A DNA stretch of 64,000 nt from Pirellulaceae bacterium (lineage in GTDB: Bacteria > Planctomycetota > Planctomycetia > Pirellulales > Pirellulaceae). The position numbers and the translations under genes were made by a program. Of the stretch, positions 1 to 9,598 are shown piece after piece. Each line of letters begins with the position of its first letter. The first letter of the stretch is position 1. The notes under the pieces are model-generated. The model worked only from the letters and a program-made list of their open reading frames with translations. It had not been told where the DNA came from and searched no databases. The DNA is taken from positions 490,435 through 554,434 of the forward strand of contig BPJU01000002.1 of NCBI GenBank assembly GCA_026004775.1. The letters run 5' to 3'.

Positions 1-629
1 TTGTCACTGGGATGCCAGTGCAAACAAATGTCCAAATCGTCGAATTGCCCATCCAAGGCCATGTAGACCTTGCCGATAACGGTTTCCTCAGCGGGGGTTC
101 CGTAGAGGCGAATCGTACCGGGAATATGATGTTTTTCCAGTGCTTCCTTGATGGCGATGGCCGCTCCGACCGCCGCGGCTCCCAAGGCCGAATGACCACA
201 GGCGTGCCCCGGTGCCCCGTCCCGAATGGGTTGGCGGTGAGGAGCGACCTCCTGAGACATCCCGGGCAAGGCATCGTATTCGGCCAGCAGACCGATAATC
301 GGACGCCCGGAGCCATAACTGGCTACGAACGCCGTCGGCATCCCCGAAACGCCACGCTTGACCTGGAATCCAGCCTGCTCGAGCGCGTCGGCCAATAACC
401 GGCTCGAGCGGTGTTCCTGCAATCCCAATTCGGCAAATTCCCACACGGCACGGTTCCACTGGCGAATCTGGTCTGCGTACTGGTCGACAGCTCCCAGAGC
501 TGTTTGCTGGCTGGGGCGCCACGATTCTTCGGAGGGCTGAGCCGGCTCATGCCCTCGCAGCGGTAAGAGCATCGTCCACGCCGCTACAGAGCCCACAACT
601 GCCAAAGCTCGATAGAAACTGTTCGCCAT
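1..629 (-). CDS. M20-family amidohydrolase (AbgB-like), 3' part off window
   Basis: About 209 N-terminal residues are visible and the gene continues past the left edge. An N-terminal hydrophobic segment (about residues 8-25) looks like a signal peptide. The peptidase M20/amidohydrolase fold follows: a 'GLLAEYDALPGM' strand, then 'GHACGHSALGAAAVGAA', whose HACGH is the metal-binding site of the AbgB/p-aminobenzoyl-glutamate amidohydrolase branch, then 'LYGTPAEE', the catalytic glutamate region. Family members hydrolyse amide bonds of aminoacyl conjugates; the substrate cannot be named. The start ATG at 627-629 gives the family N-terminus. It lies 84 nt downstream of pgk on the same strand. Confidence 0.88.
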   Translation of the reverse strand, partial: MANSFYRALAVVGSVAAWTMLLPLRGHEPAQPSEESWRPSQQTALGAVDQYADQIRQWNRAVWEFAELGLQEHRSSRLLADALEQAGFQVKRGVSGMPTAFVASYGSGRPIIGLLAEYDALPGMSQEVAPHRQPIRDGAPGHACGHSALGAAAVGAAIAIKEALEKHHIPGTIRLYGTPAEETVIGKVYMALDGQFDDLDICLHWHPSD

Positions 630-712
630 TGTCGGGTTCCTTGAGTGTAACGGGCGTTACTTGCTGCACGTGTACGCGCGATCGAGCTGCTGGAGAGGCT
701 GACGCGGAACGA

Positions 713-1891
713 CTACGCGTCGTCGATTTCATCCAATGCGGGAAACGGCTGCCCTTCGAGCATCGCCAGGCTCGCGCCGCCTCCGGTGCTCACATGCGTG
801 ACGCGGTCCGCGAATCCCAATAACTGAATGGCCGCTGCGCTATCGCCACCTCCGACGACGCTGACCGCCTGGCTTTCGGCCAGAGCCTGGGCGACGGCCC
901 GCGTGCCTTCGTCGAACGGCGGCATTTCAAAGACTCCCATCGGTCCGTTCCACACCACGGTCTTGGCACTGCGGATCTGGTCGGCGTACAACTGTGCCGT
1001 CTTCGGGCCGATATCCATGCCCTGAAAGCCATCGGGAATCTGGCCGGCTGCCACAATCAGCTTCTGGCAATCGGGGCGGAAGTCGTCGCCGCAATGGGTG
1101 TCGACCGGTAGCACCAGACGATCACCTCCTTCGGCCAGAAGCTGGCGGGCCAAGTCCACCTTATCGGGCTCGACAAGGCTCTTGCCGACTTTTCCGCCCT
1201 GAGCCAGGAAAAACGTGTAGGCCATTGCCCCACCGATCAGTACGCGGTCGCAGATAGACAGGAGTTTTCGGATGACACCGATCTTGTCCGAGACCTTCGC
1301 TCCGCCCAACACCGCCACGAAGGGGCGTTCCGGATTCTGCAACAAATCACCCAAGTAGCGTATCTCTTTGGCTACCAGTAATCCGACGACGCGTGGCTTA
1401 CCTCTCATCGCTCGCGGCACGGCAACCATCGACGCATCGCTGCGGTGGCAGGTACCGAACGCGTCATTGCAGTAGGCGTCCCCCAGTGCAGCTAGTTGTG
1501 CGGCAAAAGCTTCGTCACCTTTACTTTCACCCGGATGGAACCGCAAATTTTCCAGCAGCAGAATGTCGCCCGGTTTGAGTTGTTCGGCTTGAGCCTGCAC
1601 TTGTGGGCCGACGACCTCTGCAGCAAATTCGACCGGTTTTCCCAGAAGCGCACTTAAGCGCTCGGCGACCGGCCGAAGGCTGAGCGACGGGTCCGGCCCT
1701 TTGGGCCGACCGAGGTGGCTCATCAGGATCAGACTCCCGCCGCGGTCGAGCACCGAACGGATGGTGGGTAACGCTTCCCGGATCCGCCGATCATCGGTGA
1801 TCTGCCCATTTTCCAAGGGAACGTTGAAGTCCACCCGTGTCAGGACTCGCTTGCCGGCCACGTCGATATCATTGATAGTCTTCTTGGGCAT
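713..1891 (-). CDS. pgk: Phosphoglycerate kinase
   Basis: 392 residues, the usual length for the family. It transfers phosphate between 1,3-bisphosphoglycerate and ADP in cytoplasmic glycolysis and gluconeogenesis. Seen motifs: 'RVDFNVPL' near the N-terminus, '[11 protein letters not shown]', '[13 protein letters not shown]' in the hinge and nucleotide region, 'WNGPMGVFE', and the C-terminal glycine-rich '[10 protein letters not shown]' with '[10 protein letters not shown]'. The open frame extends 83 codons further upstream, but those residues show no family similarity and the canonical start 'MPKKTIND' is the ATG at 1889-1891. Complete and apparently functional. Confidence 0.97.
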   Translation of the reverse strand: MPKKTINDIDVAGKRVLTRVDFNVPLENGQITDDRRIREALPTIRSVLDRGGSLILMSHLGRPKGPDPSLSLRPVAERLSALLGKPVEFAAEVVGPQVQAQAEQLKPGDILLLENLRFHPGESKGDEAFAAQLAALGDAYCNDAFGTCHRSDASMVAVPRAMRGKPRVVGLLVAKEIRYLGDLLQNPERPFVAVLGGAKVSDKIGVIRKLLSICDRVLIGGAMAYTFFLAQGGKVGKSLVEPDKVDLARQLLAEGGDRLVLPVDTHCGDDFRPDCQKLIVAAGQIPDGFQGMDIGPKTAQLYADQIRSAKTVVWNGPMGVFEMPPFDEGTRAVAQALAESQAVSVVGGGDSAAAIQLLGFADRVTHVSTGGGASLAMLEGQPFPALDEIDDA

Positions 1892-2081
1892 TTTGGTAGC
1901 GTCTCCATGCAAACTGATCGACTCAACTCGAAAACGATCAACCTTGGCATCCGCCCGGGATTTTAGCAATCGACGACCAGCTCGGCTATCCAGCGACAGT
2001 GCCAAGGCTTGTGGTTCCCCGGTGGTCTGCCACTGGTCGCCGGGCGTGCCGTGGGCGGAAACGTATTCCCGAGCGTGCCGA

Positions 2082-3425
2082 TCAGGCGTTCGAATCAGCT
2101 TGGGCGATCGCTTCTTCGACCAGGTGTTCCAAGCCGTCATAGGAGGCCAGGTGGTGGGCGACTTCGGGATGAGCGAACAGCCGCACCCGCTTCACATAAT
2201 CATCGAATTGCCGGCGTGCCAGTGTGTGAACCACCGGTGAAACTTCACCGAGCATGCGGTAGGTGTCTTGTCGAGAATAGTAGACAGGTACTTGAAATTG
2301 CACTTCCAAGTGCGTGGGGGGAGCGTCCCAGAGAATCTGATGAGGAGCAATGCGGCGGCCCAGGTGGCGGCTGGCCAGCAGCGCGAATTCTTCGGACAAT
2401 CGCACCAGCCACGGATACGGCCGGCGGGCCAACCGGGTATAAAGCTCGCGCTGTTCAAGAAAACTATATTGGGCCACACGCTTATAGAGTTGGCGCACGG
2501 GGCCAAACAGACCGGCGAGCAATTCCCCGGCGGCTCCCTTGCCCGCTACTGCCAGCAGCGCCTGGATCATCTCCTGCTCGGTCATACGAAAGAGCAGATC
2601 CAAATCCAATTGTTGGTAGAGCAAATAGAAGGCTCGTTGCAGCATGGCCGTGGCGGCGCGCACGGCGTGGTGCCAGTAGACTTCGGAAAACATCACATAT
2701 CGAGCAAACACCATCATTTCGGCGGCCGTGCGGCCTTTTTCCGTAATCGCCAGACCGTCTCCTTCCTGATTGACGCACAGGCTGCCGATGAGCCTTGGTT
2801 GATCGAAGTTCGAGCCGTACGGAACTCCCGCATGCAAGCTGTCGCGGTAGAGATAATCCATCTTATCGATGTCGATGGGACCGGAAAGCATGCTTTGCAA
2901 GAGCCGAGCGGCGCGTCCCACCGGAGCCTCGGACAACAACGCCACCACGTCTCGAGGATTGATCTGCCATTCGTCCCGCAGTAGCTCGGCGATCTCGCCC
3001 TCCAGAATAAAACTATTGGCAAACAATTCGTGCTCCGGTACCCCCGGTAAATCCATGTCCTCGATCGGGTGGCAAAACGGCCAGTGGCCCAGATCGTGCA
3101 GCAACGCGGCTGCGATGAAAATCTCCGCGTCCGGCGCTTCGACCGCTTCGGTAAAACGCGGATCGTGGGCCAGCCGGCGCAGAAACAGAAGCGCCATGCG
3201 GTAAACACCCAGCGAATGCTCGAAGCGCGTGTGATGAGCGGCCGGATAAACCAGCGACACCAGCCCCAACTGGCTGATGCGCGTCAAGCGATGGAACTCG
3301 GGAGTGTCGATCAAGTGGCGAACGCGTGGCGTAAGGGGCACGTCCAGTTGATCGGGGATGCGGATCAGCGACCGCCGCCGGTCCAGTTCGCGCAGCTCTT
3401 CAATTTCCCATATCGCGTTCGCCAT
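2082..3425 (-). CDS. HD-domain phosphohydrolase (dNTPase/YdhJ-like)
   Basis: 447 residues. The HD-superfamily metal site is clear: '[12 protein letters not shown]' (first His) followed by '[16 protein letters not shown]' (HD pair), then '[12 protein letters not shown]', which supplies the distal Asp. This arrangement matches COG1078-type deoxynucleotide triphosphohydrolase or general HD phosphohydrolases. The substrate is not predictable. The frame is open for another 170 codons, but the ATG at 3423-3425 has a GGAGG ribosome site 7 nt upstream and begins the domain, so I use it. It lies upstream of pgk on the same strand with a 190-nt gap. Confidence 0.9.
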   Translation of the reverse strand: MANAIWEIEELRELDRRRSLIRIPDQLDVPLTPRVRHLIDTPEFHRLTRISQLGLVSLVYPAAHHTRFEHSLGVYRMALLFLRRLAHDPRFTEAVEAPDAEIFIAAALLHDLGHWPFCHPIEDMDLPGVPEHELFANSFILEGEIAELLRDEWQINPRDVVALLSEAPVGRAARLLQSMLSGPIDIDKMDYLYRDSLHAGVPYGSNFDQPRLIGSLCVNQEGDGLAITEKGRTAAEMMVFARYVMFSEVYWHHAVRAATAMLQRAFYLLYQQLDLDLLFRMTEQEMIQALLAVAGKGAAGELLAGLFGPVRQLYKRVAQYSFLEQRELYTRLARRPYPWLVRLSEEFALLASRHLGRRIAPHQILWDAPPTHLEVQFQVPVYYSRQDTYRMLGEVSPVVHTLARRQFDDYVKRVRLFAHPEVAHHLASYDGLEHLVEEAIAQADSNA

Positions 3426-3478
3426 CCTGCTGCCTCCGGCTCGGCGCTTGCCCTGGGGACGTGGCAGCCGTCGACTCG

Positions 3479-4159
3479 CTATAGCGGCGGAAGATTCATC
3501 ACCATTCGCAAAACCACGGTTGTGGCCAGATACAACCCGCAGTGAAACACCGCCGTAACGAAGTCGAACTCGAAACAACCTACCGCCACAAGTGCTCCCA
3601 GACCCCACAACAACGGGATCATCCAGGCCAAATGGAACAGCTCCGGGCGCTCGTTCGGTGCTAGATCCAACACATAGTACAGGAAAACGGCGTACAGGGC
3701 CCACAATCCGGCGTAGGCGATGCCGCTCAAGGCGCTTCGTAACCAAAGTGACCAGCCTCGGTAAGGCTCCAGGTCGGCGTTGCGCAGCACGATATATCCA
3801 GCCCAGGCCAAAGGAGGACCCAACAAGAATGCTCCCGTTCCGAGGATCCACATCGGGACGCGGCGCTCCGGTGAGCGGAGCAACAGGGCGACAACCAACA
3901 CCACGAGAGCCGCACCCCCGATCGCAACAGCCATGCGCCACGAAAAGCGCGTCTCAGCGCGAAAAATCGGCTTCAGCACAGCTCGGCCGGAACTGTCCTT
4001 CGGTCCGAACTCCTCCGGCGCATGAATGACAACCTCTTCCTCTTTCTTGGGAATATGGATAATCGTCTTGCAATTCGGGCACGGACCTTTCTGGCCGGCG
4101 AACCGATCACTGACTTGAAACCGCTTGAAACAACCTGGACAAGTAACGTGGATCGGCAT
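3479..4159 (-). CDS. Zinc-ribbon multi-pass membrane protein
   Basis: 226 residues. The N-terminus holds a CPxC...CPxC zinc ribbon: 'CPGCFKRFQV' at about 8-17 and 'CPNCKTI' at about 32-38. Such ribbons are common at the N-terminus of planctomycete membrane proteins. After a short charged linker come about five hydrophobic segments (about 77-95, 103-124, 137-158, 170-190 and 200-220). No catalytic motif is visible and the function is unknown. It starts 53 nt upstream of the HD gene in the same direction, so the two may be cotranscribed. Confidence 0.75.
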   Translation of the reverse strand: MPIHVTCPGCFKRFQVSDRFAGQKGPCPNCKTIIHIPKKEEEVVIHAPEEFGPKDSSGRAVLKPIFRAETRFSWRMAVAIGGAALVVLVVALLLRSPERRVPMWILGTGAFLLGPPLAWAGYIVLRNADLEPYRGWSLWLRSALSGIAYAGLWALYAVFLYYVLDLAPNERPELFHLAWMIPLLWGLGALVAVGCFEFDFVTAVFHCGLYLATTVVLRMVMNLPPL

Positions 4160-4390
4160 CAGTGCACCCCGGAATTAGAATCCAACTTTGGAAGGTCCAC
4201 TCGTTCTGTGAGCTTCCCGCCATGGTACTGGCCGGCATGTGCTGTGGAAAGTGGCCAGTGTGCCCTGCCCCACCGACAGTTGGGCGGCACGGCTGGTAAA
4301 ATACTAACCAATAGGCGTAGTGTTGTGGTGCGGAGACCCATCGGGCACTGCCCCGAGGTCCGAAGCACGGTACAAACAGGTGGCGTTGCC

Positions 4391-5227
4391 ATGCCGTTGA
4401 TACGTATCGAGGATCTCGACGATCCTCGGCTGGACATATATCGCGACCTTCCGTCGGCAAGAAAGGAACGGAAGCCGGGCAGGTTTCTGGCGGAAGGGCG
4501 ATTGTTGGTGGAGCGGTTGTTGGCGAGCGGCTGGCCGCTGGAGTCGCTGCTGGTGGACGAACAGCGGCTCGAGCACATCGAGCAGCCGGTGCCTCCGGAA
4601 CTCCCCGTGTACGTCGTTCCTCGTGGGATGACGCAGCGCATTGTAGGATTCCAATTCCACCGCGGAGTAGTTGCTTGTGGGCTGCGGCCACCGAACTGCT
4701 CGCCGCGTGCGCTGCCTTTGGAACCCGACGGCCGTTGGGTCGTGCCGGTATGCCTGGAAATCCAGGATCCGGAGAATTTGGGCGGCATTTTGCGAAACGC
4801 GGCTGCCTTTGGGGCTCCCGGAGTGATTTTGGGGCCGCGGTGTGCCGACCCGCTGTCGCGGCGGGTGCTGCGGGTGTCAATGGGAGCGCCGTTTTATCTG
4901 CCGATCGCCTGGCTGGAAGATGTGGCGGAGCTGGACGAGTTGCGGCGGAGCTTCCAGGCGGTGGCGGTCGCCACGGTGCTGGACGACCGCGCGCAGCCGT
5001 TGCCATCGGTGGTTCGGCCGGAACGCGTGCTGCTGTTGTTGGGAAACGAGGGCCACGGGTTGCCACCGTTCTGGCGTAGCTGGGCCGATTGTTGCTGGAC
5101 CATCCCCATGGCCCCGCCGACCGATTCGCTCAACGTTTCTGTCGCCGCTGCCATTTTTCTCTATCAATTGACGTGTCTCTGCCCGGCACAAGACCAATCC
5201 GAATCGATGTATTCGCTCAAGTCCTAA
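4391..5227 (+). CDS. SpoU/TrmH-family RNA 2'-O-methyltransferase
   Basis: 278 residues. The N-terminal substrate-binding part resembles SpoU_sub_bind ('GRFLAEGRLLVERLL'). The C-terminal SPOUT domain carries all three motifs: 'ENLGGILRNAAAFGAPGVI', 'LLLLGNEGHGLP' and 'IPMAPPTDSLNVSVAAAI', the last two forming the trefoil knot that binds SAM. Members methylate rRNA or tRNA ribose; the target is unknown. The frame opens much earlier, but the ATG at 4391 begins the family N-terminus. The stop is followed after 3 nt by the selD fusion gene, so the two form a tight operon. Confidence 0.9.
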   Translation: MPLIRIEDLDDPRLDIYRDLPSARKERKPGRFLAEGRLLVERLLASGWPLESLLVDEQRLEHIEQPVPPELPVYVVPRGMTQRIVGFQFHRGVVACGLRPPNCSPRALPLEPDGRWVVPVCLEIQDPENLGGILRNAAAFGAPGVILGPRCADPLSRRVLRVSMGAPFYLPIAWLEDVAELDELRRSFQAVAVATVLDDRAQPLPSVVRPERVLLLLGNEGHGLPPFWRSWADCCWTIPMAPPTDSLNVSVAAAIFLYQLTCLCPAQDQSESMYSLKS

Positions 5228-5230
5228 CCG

Positions 5231-7483
5231 ATGCTCAACGGATCTTTGCCCCAACATGAAATCGTTCTTCTCGGAGCGGGTCACACCAACGCTCACGTGC
5301 TGCGGATGTGGCGCATGAAGCCGGTCACCGGCGCGCGGCTTACTTGCATCAGCGATTACCCTGTGGCTACGTATTCCGGCATGCTGCCCGGGGTGCTGGC
5401 CGGCCAATATCCTCGGGAGCGGATGGAGATCGATCTGGTACGACTGTGTGCTTCGGCTGGGGCACGCCTGCTGTGGGGGAAGGTGGAACGCATCGACTGT
5501 GTAGCCCGACGTGTCTATTTGGAAGGCCGCCCGTCGGTGCCCTTTGATCTCTTGTCGATCGGCATCGGCAGCCGGCCTCGCGGTGCTGAACAATTCGGTG
5601 ATTCGCCGCTCATCGTACCGATTAAACCGATGCAGTCATTTTATGAAAGGTTGGAAGAGAGACTTAAACAATGGTTTTCGGCGCACCCCGGGGTCGAGAG
5701 CGTTCAGTTGCTGGTGGTGGGCGCGGGCGTCGGGGGGGTTGAAATCACCTTTTGCCTGCCGGCGGCGGTGCGCCATTGGCTCGGTGATATCAAGCTCGAG
5801 CTGACGTTGATGGACGCCGAGACGACGGTGGCGCCGGGAACAGCTTCTCGCACACGACGGCGGATCGTCCGGGAACTCCAGCGGCGCGGCGTACAACTGG
5901 TGACCGGCTGCCGAGCCGTGGCGGTGGAAGGCGACTGTTTGGTTACCAGTGATGGCCGGCGATGGCCCGCCGCAGCCGTCGTTTGGGCCACCGGAGCCGA
6001 ACCCGCACCGCTGTTGGCCAACATCGACGCTCGCCGGGATGACCGCGGGTTTCTGCTGGTACGCTCGACTCTCCAAACCGTGGACCACGACCATGTGTTT
6101 GCGGTGGGGGATTGTGCCACGCTGGTGGAGCATCCGGTTCCCAAAGCCGGCGTCTACGCCGTGCGGCAGGGCCCGTACTTGTGGGAAAACCTCCAGCGCG
6201 CGATCCGGGGCGAGCCGCTTTTGGAGTATCGGCCTCAGCGCAATTTCCTGAAACTGATCAACCTGGGTGACGGCCGAGCCATCGGCGAATACCACGGGAT
6301 CGCTTTCCAGGGACGCGTTTGGTGGCGCGTCAAAGATTGGATCGACTCGCGCTTCATCGACAAATACCAGGACTATCGGCCGATGATGGTGGTCGAGCCG
6401 CCATCGGTCAAGCAGCATAGTGACGGAACCGAACGGCAACCGCCCATGCGCTGCCTGGGTTGTGGCGGCAAGGTATCGGCCAGCGTCTTGTCTCGAGTCC
6501 TCCATCGCCTGGAAATCCCCCGACATCCACAGGTCCTGCTGGGGTTGGAGCAGCCGGACGATGCGGCCATTGTGCGGATTCCTGAAGGAAGCCACGCCTC
6601 GGTGACGCTCGATTTTTTTACTCCCCCGCTGGACGATGCGTATCTTGCCGGGCGCATAGCCGCACTGCATGCCGCCAGCGACTGCTTCGCCATGGGAGGA
6701 CGTCCCTTCGCCGCTTTGGCCGGTATCACGCTACCCTACGGAAGTGCCAAGCGTCAGGAAGAGTTGTTGTACGAAATCCTGGCCGGCGCCGTCCGCGAAT
6801 TGCGACAGATGGGGGCCACGCTGGTCGGCGGACATACCATCGAAGGACCTCGATTGATGGTGGGCTTTACGTTGTTGGCCAATCAACCGGCCAACCACCA
6901 TTTCTCGAAAAACCAAGTGCGGCCCGGCGACCGACTGCTCCTCACGAAACCACTCGGTTCGGGCGTGTTGCTGGCAGGGCACATGCGAGCGATGTGCCGA
7001 TACCGGTGGTACGAAAAGCTGTTGGAATGGATGCTCAAGAGTAACCAGCCGGAAGCGGAGTTTGCGGCCGAAGGGCGAGCCTCGGCGATCACCGATGTGA
7101 CCGGATTCGGCCTGGTCGGCCACCTGATGCCGATGCTTGAAGCGGCCCGTGTGGGAGCCGAACTTTTTCTCGACCGGTTGCCCGTGCTGGAAGGTGCCCG
7201 CCAGTTGATTGAGGAGGGGATAGAAAGCACTTTGGCACCGGAAAACCGCGGATGGGAGCCGAAGCTGCTCGCCGACCCGACGATGCGGCAGTTGCCCGAG
7301 TACAAGCTTCTGTTCGATCCCCAGACATGTGGTGGGTTGTTGATGGCGGTTCCGCCCCAGCATGTCGATGCGTGGGAAGAATACTGGAAGGAGCGCTTTG
7401 GAGAAGGTAACTGGTGGATCGGCCAGATAGTCGGGCCCGAGCTGGCTGGCCAAGTGCGATTGATTCGCGACTCGTCTCCGTAG
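5231..7483 (+). CDS. selD: FAD-dependent oxidoreductase fused to selenophosphate synthetase (SelD)
   Basis: 750 residues with two domains. Residues 1 to about 385 are a pyridine-nucleotide-disulfide/NDH-2-like oxidoreductase: 'VLLGAGHTNAHVLR' is a slightly altered dinucleotide-binding loop, 'LLVVGAGVGGVE' the second Rossmann motif, and 'HVFAVGDCA' the FAD-binding motif. From about 405 on it is a full SelD: 'LGCGGK' with the catalytic-position Cys411 and the following Lys, 'QPDDAAIV', 'GRPFAALAGITLP' and the C-terminal 'LLFDPQTCGGLL'. SelD makes selenophosphate from selenide and ATP for selenocysteine or 2-selenouridine tRNA. This fused architecture is known from cyanobacteria and other bacteria. 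No in-frame UGA is used, so it is a cysteine-type enzyme. Confidence 0.93.
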   Translation: MLNGSLPQHEIVLLGAGHTNAHVLRMWRMKPVTGARLTCISDYPVATYSGMLPGVLAGQYPRERMEIDLVRLCASAGARLLWGKVERIDCVARRVYLEGRPSVPFDLLSIGIGSRPRGAEQFGDSPLIVPIKPMQSFYERLEERLKQWFSAHPGVESVQLLVVGAGVGGVEITFCLPAAVRHWLGDIKLELTLMDAETTVAPGTASRTRRRIVRELQRRGVQLVTGCRAVAVEGDCLVTSDGRRWPAAAVVWATGAEPAPLLANIDARRDDRGFLLVRSTLQTVDHDHVFAVGDCATLVEHPVPKAGVYAVRQGPYLWENLQRAIRGEPLLEYRPQRNFLKLINLGDGRAIGEYHGIAFQGRVWWRVKDWIDSRFIDKYQDYRPMMVVEPPSVKQHSDGTERQPPMRCLGCGGKVSASVLSRVLHRLEIPRHPQVLLGLEQPDDAAIVRIPEGSHASVTLDFFTPPLDDAYLAGRIAALHAASDCFAMGGRPFAALAGITLPYGSAKRQEELLYEILAGAVRELRQMGATLVGGHTIEGPRLMVGFTLLANQPANHHFSKNQVRPGDRLLLTKPLGSGVLLAGHMRAMCRYRWYEKLLEWMLKSNQPEAEFAAEGRASAITDVTGFGLVGHLMPMLEAARVGAELFLDRLPVLEGARQLIEEGIESTLAPENRGWEPKLLADPTMRQLPEYKLLFDPQTCGGLLMAVPPQHVDAWEEYWKERFGEGNWWIGQIVGPELAGQVRLIRDSSP

Positions 7484-7635
7484 CGGAACGTGCCACAACG
7501 AGAGACTTTCGTTGCCCCAAACGCTACACTATAGTCGTCTGATTGTCCGGCGGCGACCGGCTGAACGTGTCGATGTAGTAGAGCGCTTGCCGCAGTCAGG
7601 TAAGCAAGGTATTCGCACCGACAGGAGAAAAAAGC

Positions 7636-8265
7636 ATGCGATCGATCGCCACTTTGGGATGGGCGGCGTGGCTTGTCAGTGGCTTGCTTTGGGGATCTAC
7701 CATATTGCTTGGGCAGCAGTCGACCAGCGACAAGGGAGTTTTGCTCTTCGATGGCAAGCAACTGGAACCGTGGCAGGGAAATCGCGATCTGTGGAGCGTT
7801 CAGGACGGAGAAATCGTGGGCAAGAGTCCGGGGATCGATCGGAATGAGTTTCTGGTACATCCCAGGAAGGTGCGCAACTTCCGGCTCACCTTGGAAGTGA
7901 AACTCGTCCCGAACTCGGCCAACAGCGGCGTGCAATTCCGCAGCCAGCGCCGTGACGACGGCGGCATGTACGGCTATCAGGCCGACATCGGTGCCGGCTG
8001 GTGGGGTAAGCTCTATCATGAACACGGCCGCGGGCAGTTATGGGATAAACCGGGTGACCAATATGTAAAGGTCGGCGATTGGAACCTCTACGAAATCCGC
8101 GCCGTCGGCCATCATATCCAGACATTCTTGAACGGACACAAGTGCGTTGACCTGGAAGATCCGCAAGGCGAACTGGAAGGATATATCGGGCTTCAGATCC
8201 ATTCGGGAGGTCCGATGGAGGTGCGGTTTCGCAATATTCGCCTGGAAGAACTCCCCGACAAGTAG
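7636..8265 (+). CDS. Secreted DUF1080 (3-keto-disaccharide hydrolase fold) protein
   Basis: 209 residues. A signal peptide spans about residues 1-28. The mature part is a concanavalin/laminin-G-like beta-sandwich of the DUF1080 family: 'VLLFDGKQLEPWQGNRDLWSV' near the start, then 'NSGVQFRSQR', 'GYQADIG' and 'GYIGLQIHSGGPMEVRFRNI' at the end. DUF1080 proteins are abundant secreted proteins of planctomycetes, and some hydrolyse 3-keto-glycosides. The start ATG has an AGGAG site. The sialidase-like gene begins 27 nt downstream, which suggests joint expression and a role in carbohydrate turnover. Confidence 0.88.
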   Translation: MRSIATLGWAAWLVSGLLWGSTILLGQQSTSDKGVLLFDGKQLEPWQGNRDLWSVQDGEIVGKSPGIDRNEFLVHPRKVRNFRLTLEVKLVPNSANSGVQFRSQRRDDGGMYGYQADIGAGWWGKLYHEHGRGQLWDKPGDQYVKVGDWNLYEIRAVGHHIQTFLNGHKCVDLEDPQGELEGYIGLQIHSGGPMEVRFRNIRLEELPDK

Positions 8266-8292
8266 TTGCTTGCTGGATAGGAGGCTCTGAAG

Positions 8293-9471
8293 ATGCCGCG
8301 CACTGCGAAGGTGTTTGCGCCTGACGTATCGTGTCGTCTGTCTCGGCGGCAGTTTGTGCGTGCGGCCGCGGCGGCGTCGCTGGTGGCCGGCTGGTGCGGA
8401 CGCCTGCGGGCCGCCCCGGCTGCTCATATCGAAGAAGTGCGGACAATTAGTTTGGCCAGCTACTATCACGGGTGGCCCACCGTGGCGCGCCGCAATGACG
8501 GAACGCTGTTACTGGTATATTCGGGCGGCCGGGAAGCTCACGTCTGTCCATTCGGGCGTGTCGAACTGATGCGTTCGTATGATGAGGGCCGCACCTGGAC
8601 CTGGCCGCAAGTTCTTCTCGACAGCCCCATCGATGATCGTGACGCGGGGATCTGCATCACCGCGAAGGGAACACTCCTGGTGACTACCTTTACGAGCCTG
8701 GCGTACGTCAGCCAGTTGGAAAAGGCCTCCGGGTGGCCCGAGGAGAAGCTACAACGCTGGCTACTTGCGCACCGGCGTGTGGGTGACTCCGAGCGACAGG
8801 CCGAACTGGCTACCTGGATGATACGTTCCGAAGATGGCGGCCTCACCTGGTCGGCTCGCTATGCCTGCCCTGTCAACAGCCCTCATGGTCCCGTTACTCT
8901 CCGCGACGGACGCATTCTCTACGCCGGCAAAGACCTGTGGGGTGGTAGTCATCGGGTGGGCGTCTGCCAATCGATCGATGATGGAAAGAGCTGGCAGTGG
9001 CTGGCCGAACTTCCGGTGCGTAAGGGCGACGACCGCCGCGATTACCATGAATTGCACCTGGTCGAAACGGAGAGCGGCAAACTGATCATCCACATTCGCA
9101 ACCATAATCGCCAGAACGAACGAGAGATTCTTCAGAGTGAATCGACTGACGGGGGCAAGACTTGGAGCGAACCGCATCCGATCGGAGTCTGGGGGCTGCC
9201 GTCGCACCTGTTGCGGCTTGCCGACGGCCGATTGTTGATGTCGTATGGGTATCGCCGGCCACCGTACGGCGTGCAGGTTCGAATCAGTGAAGACGAAGGA
9301 GCCCATTGGTCGGAACCGATCGTCTTATCCGACGACGGCACGTCGGGCGACCTGGGGTATCCCTCGACCGTCGAATGTGGCGGTGGTCGATTGGTGACCG
9401 TTTGGTACGAGTTGCGCAGCGGATCGCCCTACGCTGTGTTGCGCCAGGCGACGTGGAAGCTTGTGTCCTGA
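8293..9471 (+). CDS. Secreted sialidase/BNR-repeat glycosidase-like protein
   Basis: 392 residues. The N-terminus has a Tat-like signal 'SRRQFVRAAAAASLVAG' (about 17-33). Five Asp-box (BNR, SxDxGxTW) repeats are readable: 'SYDEGRTWTW', 'SEDGGLTWSA', 'SIDDGKSWQW', 'STDGGKTWSE' and 'SEDEGAHWSE'. They mark a six-bladed sialidase propeller. Exo-alpha-sialidases release terminal sialic acids, but many planctomycete members act on other glycans, so the substrate is open. A GAGG site precedes the ATG. It follows the DUF1080 gene in the same direction. Confidence 0.87.
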   Translation: MPRTAKVFAPDVSCRLSRRQFVRAAAAASLVAGWCGRLRAAPAAHIEEVRTISLASYYHGWPTVARRNDGTLLLVYSGGREAHVCPFGRVELMRSYDEGRTWTWPQVLLDSPIDDRDAGICITAKGTLLVTTFTSLAYVSQLEKASGWPEEKLQRWLLAHRRVGDSERQAELATWMIRSEDGGLTWSARYACPVNSPHGPVTLRDGRILYAGKDLWGGSHRVGVCQSIDDGKSWQWLAELPVRKGDDRRDYHELHLVETESGKLIIHIRNHNRQNEREILQSESTDGGKTWSEPHPIGVWGLPSHLLRLADGRLLMSYGYRRPPYGVQVRISEDEGAHWSEPIVLSDDGTSGDLGYPSTVECGGGRLVTVWYELRSGSPYAVLRQATWKLVS

Positions 9472-9598
9472 ATAAGGACAATTGCCTTGCCAGGACCGGC
9501 TGCCGACACGGCTCGCACCGCCTTAGCGGAATGGAGCAACGGGATGACCGCGAGCATGCCGCCAAAGGATGGCTCGAGCGGGCCCTTGGTGCGGGTGA

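Noticed and set aside
647-660. Short palindrome gtaacgggcgttac upstream of the amidohydrolase gene
   Set aside because: Loop of two bases and no partner regulator; it may be chance or an operator, with no way to support either.
4107-5066. 319-codon minus-strand frame
   Set aside because: Antisense to the SpoU methylase gene; low-complexity Ala/Pro/Arg translation.
6461-6463. Possible selenocysteine at the SelD active site
   Set aside because: The codon is TGT (Cys), not TGA.
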